DNA of 64,000 bases from Maridesulfovibrio sp. (lineage in GTDB: Bacteria > Desulfobacterota > Desulfovibrionia > Desulfovibrionales > Desulfovibrionaceae). Both the position numbers and the translations under genes were made by a program. Below are positions 61,388 through 64,000 of the stretch, one piece after another (position 1 is the first letter of the stretch; each line of letters starts with the position of its first letter). Under the pieces are notes generated by a model. It had not been told where the DNA came from, did not search any database, and worked only from the letters and a program-made list of their open reading frames with translations. The DNA is taken from positions 663,501 through 727,500 of the forward strand of contig NZ_OY762999.1 of NCBI RefSeq assembly GCF_963666665.1. Reading direction: 5' to 3'.

Positions 61388-62523
61388 TATTCGACCGGAG
61401 ATTCGTAAACTGCTTCGTATCTTTTGCGCAGGTTCGAGAAAGTGCCTTTTTCAATGGCGTCCCGGGCTTCTTCGGTCAGCTTGAGGAAGAAACGCAGGTT
61501 GTGGATCGAATTCAGCTGGTAGGAAAGCAGTTCCTTGGCTGTGTATAGGTGGCGCAGGTAGGCCTTGCTGAATGTGCGGCAGGTGTAACAGTCGCAGTTG
61601 GGGTCCAGCGGGGAATCATCTTCGCGATACTGGGCGCGTTTGATGTTGACCTTACCGAGGCTTGTGTACAGGGTCCCGTTACGTGCGTTCCTTGTGGGCA
61701 GTACGCAGTCGAACATATCCACACCATTGGCGATACCTTCAAGGATATCCAGCGGGGTTCCCACGCCCATGAGGTAGCGGGGTTTTTCTTCAGGCAGCTT
61801 GGGACCGATGTGCTGCAGGATGTCGTACATATCCGGGATGGGCTCACCTACGCTCAGGCCGCCGATGGCGAAACCTTCAAAGGGAATTTCGCGGAGCTGC
61901 TCAAGGGAGACTTCACGCAAATCTTTGTGGAATCCGCCCTGAACAATACCGAACATGAGTTGGTCACCGGAACCTACGGGGTAGGCGTCACGGCAGCGTT
62001 TGGCCCAGCGGGTGGTCATTTCAAGGGATTTGGCTGTGTAGTCGCGGTCATGTCCGTAACCAACACATTCATCCAGCACCATCATGATATCGGAACCGAT
62101 ATTGTTCTGGATGGAAATGACTTTTTCCGGGGAAAAGAAATGTTTTGATCCGTCAATGTAGGAACGGAATTCTACGCCCTGTTCGGTGATTTTGCGGATG
62201 GATTCGAGGCTGAAGACCTGAAATCCGCCGCTGTCGGTGAGAATTGGCTTGTCCCAGTTGGCGAATTTGTGCAGACCGCCACGGCGTGCCACGAGGTCGT
62301 CGCCGGGACGCAGGTAGAGGTGGTAGGTGTTGCCGAGGATAATCTGGGAGTTGATTTCCTTCAGATCACGCGGGGACACAGCCTTTACAGCCCCTTGAGT
62401 GCCAACGGGCATGTAGACCGGGGTCTGGATTTCACCGTGTGCGGTGACAAGGGTTCCGCGGCGTGCGTGGCCGTCGGTAGCATGTACGGTAAAGGTACCG
62501 GGTTTCTTTTTCTCTTCGCTCAT
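61387..62523 (-). CDS. tgt: Queuine tRNA-ribosyltransferase
   Basis: A 378-residue enzyme that replaces guanine 34 by preQ1 in tRNAs with GUN anticodons, including the tRNA-Asn genes of this window. Seen: DSGGFQVFSL with the general-base Asp, GVDMFDCVLPTRNARNG with the nucleophile Asp, and the zinc site CDCYTCRTFSKAYLRHL. Length fits the family (375). Coupled to nth and ydcF by TAATG overlaps. Confidence 0.95.
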   Translation of the reverse strand: MSEEKKKPGTFTVHATDGHARRGTLVTAHGEIQTPVYMPVGTQGAVKAVSPRDLKEINSQIILGNTYHLYLRPGDDLVARRGGLHKFANWDKPILTDSGGFQVFSLESIRKITEQGVEFRSYIDGSKHFFSPEKVISIQNNIGSDIMMVLDECVGYGHDRDYTAKSLEMTTRWAKRCRDAYPVGSGDQLMFGIVQGGFHKDLREVSLEQLREIPFEGFAIGGLSVGEPIPDMYDILQHIGPKLPEEKPRYLMGVGTPLDILEGIANGVDMFDCVLPTRNARNGTLYTSLGKVNIKRAQYREDDSPLDPNCDCYTCRTFSKAYLRHLYTAKELLSYQLNSIHNLRFFLKLTEEARDAIEKGTFSNLRKRYEAVYESPVE

Positions 62524-63185
62524 TATTTTTTCTCAATTCCGTTTTGCGGACAGATATCGTTAAGTTCACAGATGTCACATTTAGGGCTTCTGGCCGAGCA
62601 AATTTCGCGACCATAAAGGACGAGAACATGGTTGGCATCGCCCCAGTTCTCGCGTTTGAAAAGCGGCATCAGGTCTTTTTCAATTACATTGGGGTTGGTG
62701 CTTTCGGTTAAGCCCATCCTGAATGAAAGCCTTTTTACATGGGTATCCACAGCCACCCCTTCGTGAACGTCCATAGCGTTGGACAACACGATGTTGGCGG
62801 TCTTGCGGGCCACTCCTGGAAGTTTGATCATATCTTTCATGGTCCGGGGCATTTCACCTCCGAATTCATTCATTACAACTTCCGCAGCACCTTTCAGGTT
62901 TTTGGCCTTATTGCGGAAAAGTCCGGTGGAGCGGATCACTTCTTCAATGTCCGCTATATCCGCCTTGCTCATTTCGGCAGGACCGGGCCAGCGTTTGAAA
63001 AGTTCCGGGGTAACCTTGTTGACCCTTACATCAGTACACTGAGCGGCCAGAGCCGTGGCGACCATCAGTTCCCATGCATTGTGCCAATCCAATTCCGGTT
63101 CCGGGTTCGGATACCTTTTAATCAGACGGTCATAGATTATGGTTGCTCTTTGCAGAGTTTTTTTATCTGGGCTTTTCATTTTCAT
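62523..63185 (-). CDS. nth: Endonuclease III
   Basis: A 220-residue DNA glycosylase/AP lyase that removes oxidised pyrimidines. The HhH-GPD region reads LPGVARKTANIVLSNAMD with catalytic Lys and a later VDTHVKRLS Asp; the C-terminal cluster loop has C-x6-C-x2-C-x5-C, a complete [4Fe-4S] site. First gene of the unit nth-tgt-ydcF; its stop overlaps the tgt start. Confidence 0.95.
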   Translation of the reverse strand: MKMKSPDKKTLQRATIIYDRLIKRYPNPEPELDWHNAWELMVATALAAQCTDVRVNKVTPELFKRWPGPAEMSKADIADIEEVIRSTGLFRNKAKNLKGAAEVVMNEFGGEMPRTMKDMIKLPGVARKTANIVLSNAMDVHEGVAVDTHVKRLSFRMGLTESTNPNVIEKDLMPLFKRENWGDANHVLVLYGREICSARSPKCDICELNDICPQNGIEKK

Positions 63186-63254
63186 AATATCTGCTGTGGG
63201 CTATCATTTCTTTTTATAACTTACAATCATCTATAAAAACATAAAAAATACAGA

Positions 63255-63370
63255 CTGTTCAAAAATAGTAAGATGCTAGACGCGAAAAAAGTTCAAGGCC
63301 GAAGTGTACTTAAGGTACGTGAGGATTTGAACTTTTTGAAGCAACAACGCAGATTGCTGTTTTTCAACAG
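63255..63370. repeat. 116-bp imperfect palindromic repeat element
   Basis: Starts CTGTTCAAAAA and ends TTTTTCAACAG, with a second symmetric pair inside (GAAAAAAGTTCAA and TTGAACTTTTTG) around a GTACTTAAGGTAC centre. It carries no gene and no terminator role for nth, which runs the other way. I recognise this type from memory as an intergenic palindromic element of many delta-proteobacteria; not verified here. Confidence 0.75.
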
Positions 63371-63440
63371 CCTGATAAATGTTGCCGTTCATGTCAAATC
63401 ATGTATCATTTAACACAAATCCAAAGTGGAGGAATTGAAT

Positions 63441-63728
63441 ATGAAAATAGCATTAAGTTTGATAGTTGCAGCTCTTTTTACCCTCTCCGGTTTAGGGCTT
63501 TCCACTTCCGGTGCTGAAGATGGATCCGGACTTGTCCTTGCCAAGTGTACCGCATGCCACAGTCTGAAACGTGTCTGCCGCGGATTGGGTAAAAAAGATC
63601 TGGCTGCGTGGGAAAAAACCAACCAGCGTATGGCTGAAATGGGTATGACCATTACTGCTGATGAACTGGATGCAATCAGTAACTATCTTGCAAACGCCAA
63701 GCCCGGTGAAGGACCTGTCTGCAAGTAG
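63441..63728 (+). CDS. Small exported c-type cytochrome
   Basis: A 95-residue protein with a signal peptide (about 1-24, ending TSGA) and one haem c site CTACH (36-40). A distal Met is probably one of the Met residues in RMAEMGMT near 68-73. Class I-like monohaem cytochrome, possibly an electron shuttle of the periplasm, smaller than cytochrome c553 types. The ATG at 63441 follows GTGGAGGAAT. Confidence 0.88.
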   Translation: MKIALSLIVAALFTLSGLGLSTSGAEDGSGLVLAKCTACHSLKRVCRGLGKKDLAAWEKTNQRMAEMGMTITADELDAISNYLANAKPGEGPVCK

Positions 63729-63737
63729 GGGGGCTGT

Positions 63738-64000
63738 ATGTCCATAATGATGGTTTATATTACCACTGGGGACGTGGAAGAGGCGCGGGAGATCGGCGGA
63801 GAGCTGGTTATGCGTCATCTCGCCGCATGTGTGAATATATTCGAGAAGATGGAGTCCATGTATTGGTGGGAGGGGAAGCTTGAGCATTCCGAGGAAACTG
63901 TGCTTCTCGCCAAGACAACGCCTGAACTGGTTGATAAGTTGATCCAGACGGTAAAGAATATTCATAGCTATGATTGTCCTGCAATTGTTGCCATTGAGTC
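63738..64000 (+). CDS. cutA: CutA-family divalent ion tolerance protein (partial)
   Basis: The open frame starts at the ATG at 63738, nine nt after the cytochrome stop, behind a GGGGGG site, and leaves the window without a stop; 87 codons are visible. The translation (MVYITTGDVEEAREIGGELV, then LAACVNIFEKMESMYWWEGK) matches CutA1, a trimeric small protein linked to copper or general ion tolerance. The conserved TSMYWW-type core is present. C-terminus missing at the window edge. Confidence 0.9.
   Translation, partial: MSIMMVYITTGDVEEAREIGGELVMRHLAACVNIFEKMESMYWWEGKLEHSEETVLLAKTTPELVDKLIQTVKNIHSYDCPAIVAIE

Overview
The window reads as chromosomal DNA of a free-living, probably marine, sulfate-reducing bacterium of the Desulfovibrionaceae (Maridesulfovibrio/Desulfovibrio type). 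This rests on gene content, not on any database search: a CooS/CooC carbon monoxide dehydrogenase with a CooA-like regulator, paired MinD-like ATPases carrying ferredoxin inserts, an iron alcohol dehydrogenase, DUF4301, a VPLPA-type C-terminal sorting signal, and moderate GC with AT-rich spacers. No insertion sequence, prophage, integrase, CRISPR array or rRNA was found. Almost every stretch is accounted for by ordinary, intact genes.

Layout. 0.1-10 kb: a chemoreceptor with an Hpt protein, a YheT hydrolase, the manganese exporter MntP, a MoxR/VWA pair with a small unknown gene behind a possible Fur box, a glycosyltransferase/VTT membrane protein pair, an initiator tRNA and a haem-type diguanylate cyclase. 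10.4-16.3 kb: a complete ribose operon rbsDACBKR in the E. coli order. 16.3-21.9 kb: a sorted exported protein, then dhaK-dhaL-dhaM, in which DhaM is fused to HPr and a full-length enzyme I, so one polypeptide could carry phosphate from PEP to DhaL. 22-25.1 kb: AzlCD and ArgO amino-acid exporters, an ArgP-type regulator and two more initiator tRNA genes. 25.5-35.3 kb: DUF4301, iron alcohol dehydrogenase overlapping an orphan histidine kinase, a Na/Pi transporter with an unknown partner, an OmpH-like lipoprotein and pyruvate kinase. 35.3-37.5 kb: a bacterial CULT-domain (cereblon-like) protein and three tRNA-Asn genes interleaved with a solute-binding protein. 37.7-47.6 kb: an envelope superoperon lysS-lolC-lolD-bamA-skp-lpxD-fabZ-lpxA-lpxI. 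47.7-52.4 kb: a second solute-binding protein, an Orp-like metal/Fe-S operon (DUF5320, two MinD ATPases, CGGC, FmdB) and a DUF89 phosphatase. 52.5-60.7 kb: AsmA, YihY with a C-terminal winged-helix-like extension, CooA-like regulator, a palindromic CooA site, cooS and cooC. 60.7-64 kb: ydcF-tgt-nth, a 116-bp imperfect palindromic repeat, a small cytochrome c and the start of cutA, cut by the window edge.

The most notable items are the CULT protein, whose zinc cysteines and Trp cage are spaced as in the structurally known bacterial homologue; the leader hairpin shared by all three tRNA-Asn transcripts with compensatory changes; the self-contained phosphorelay fusion DhaM; the CO-sensing module with an obvious operator and a short D-cluster motif; the N-terminal extra domain of BamA; the Orp-like operon without an Orp gene; and a family of perfect intercistronic hairpins without a T-tract, the strongest (18 bp) abutting the dhaM ribosome binding site.
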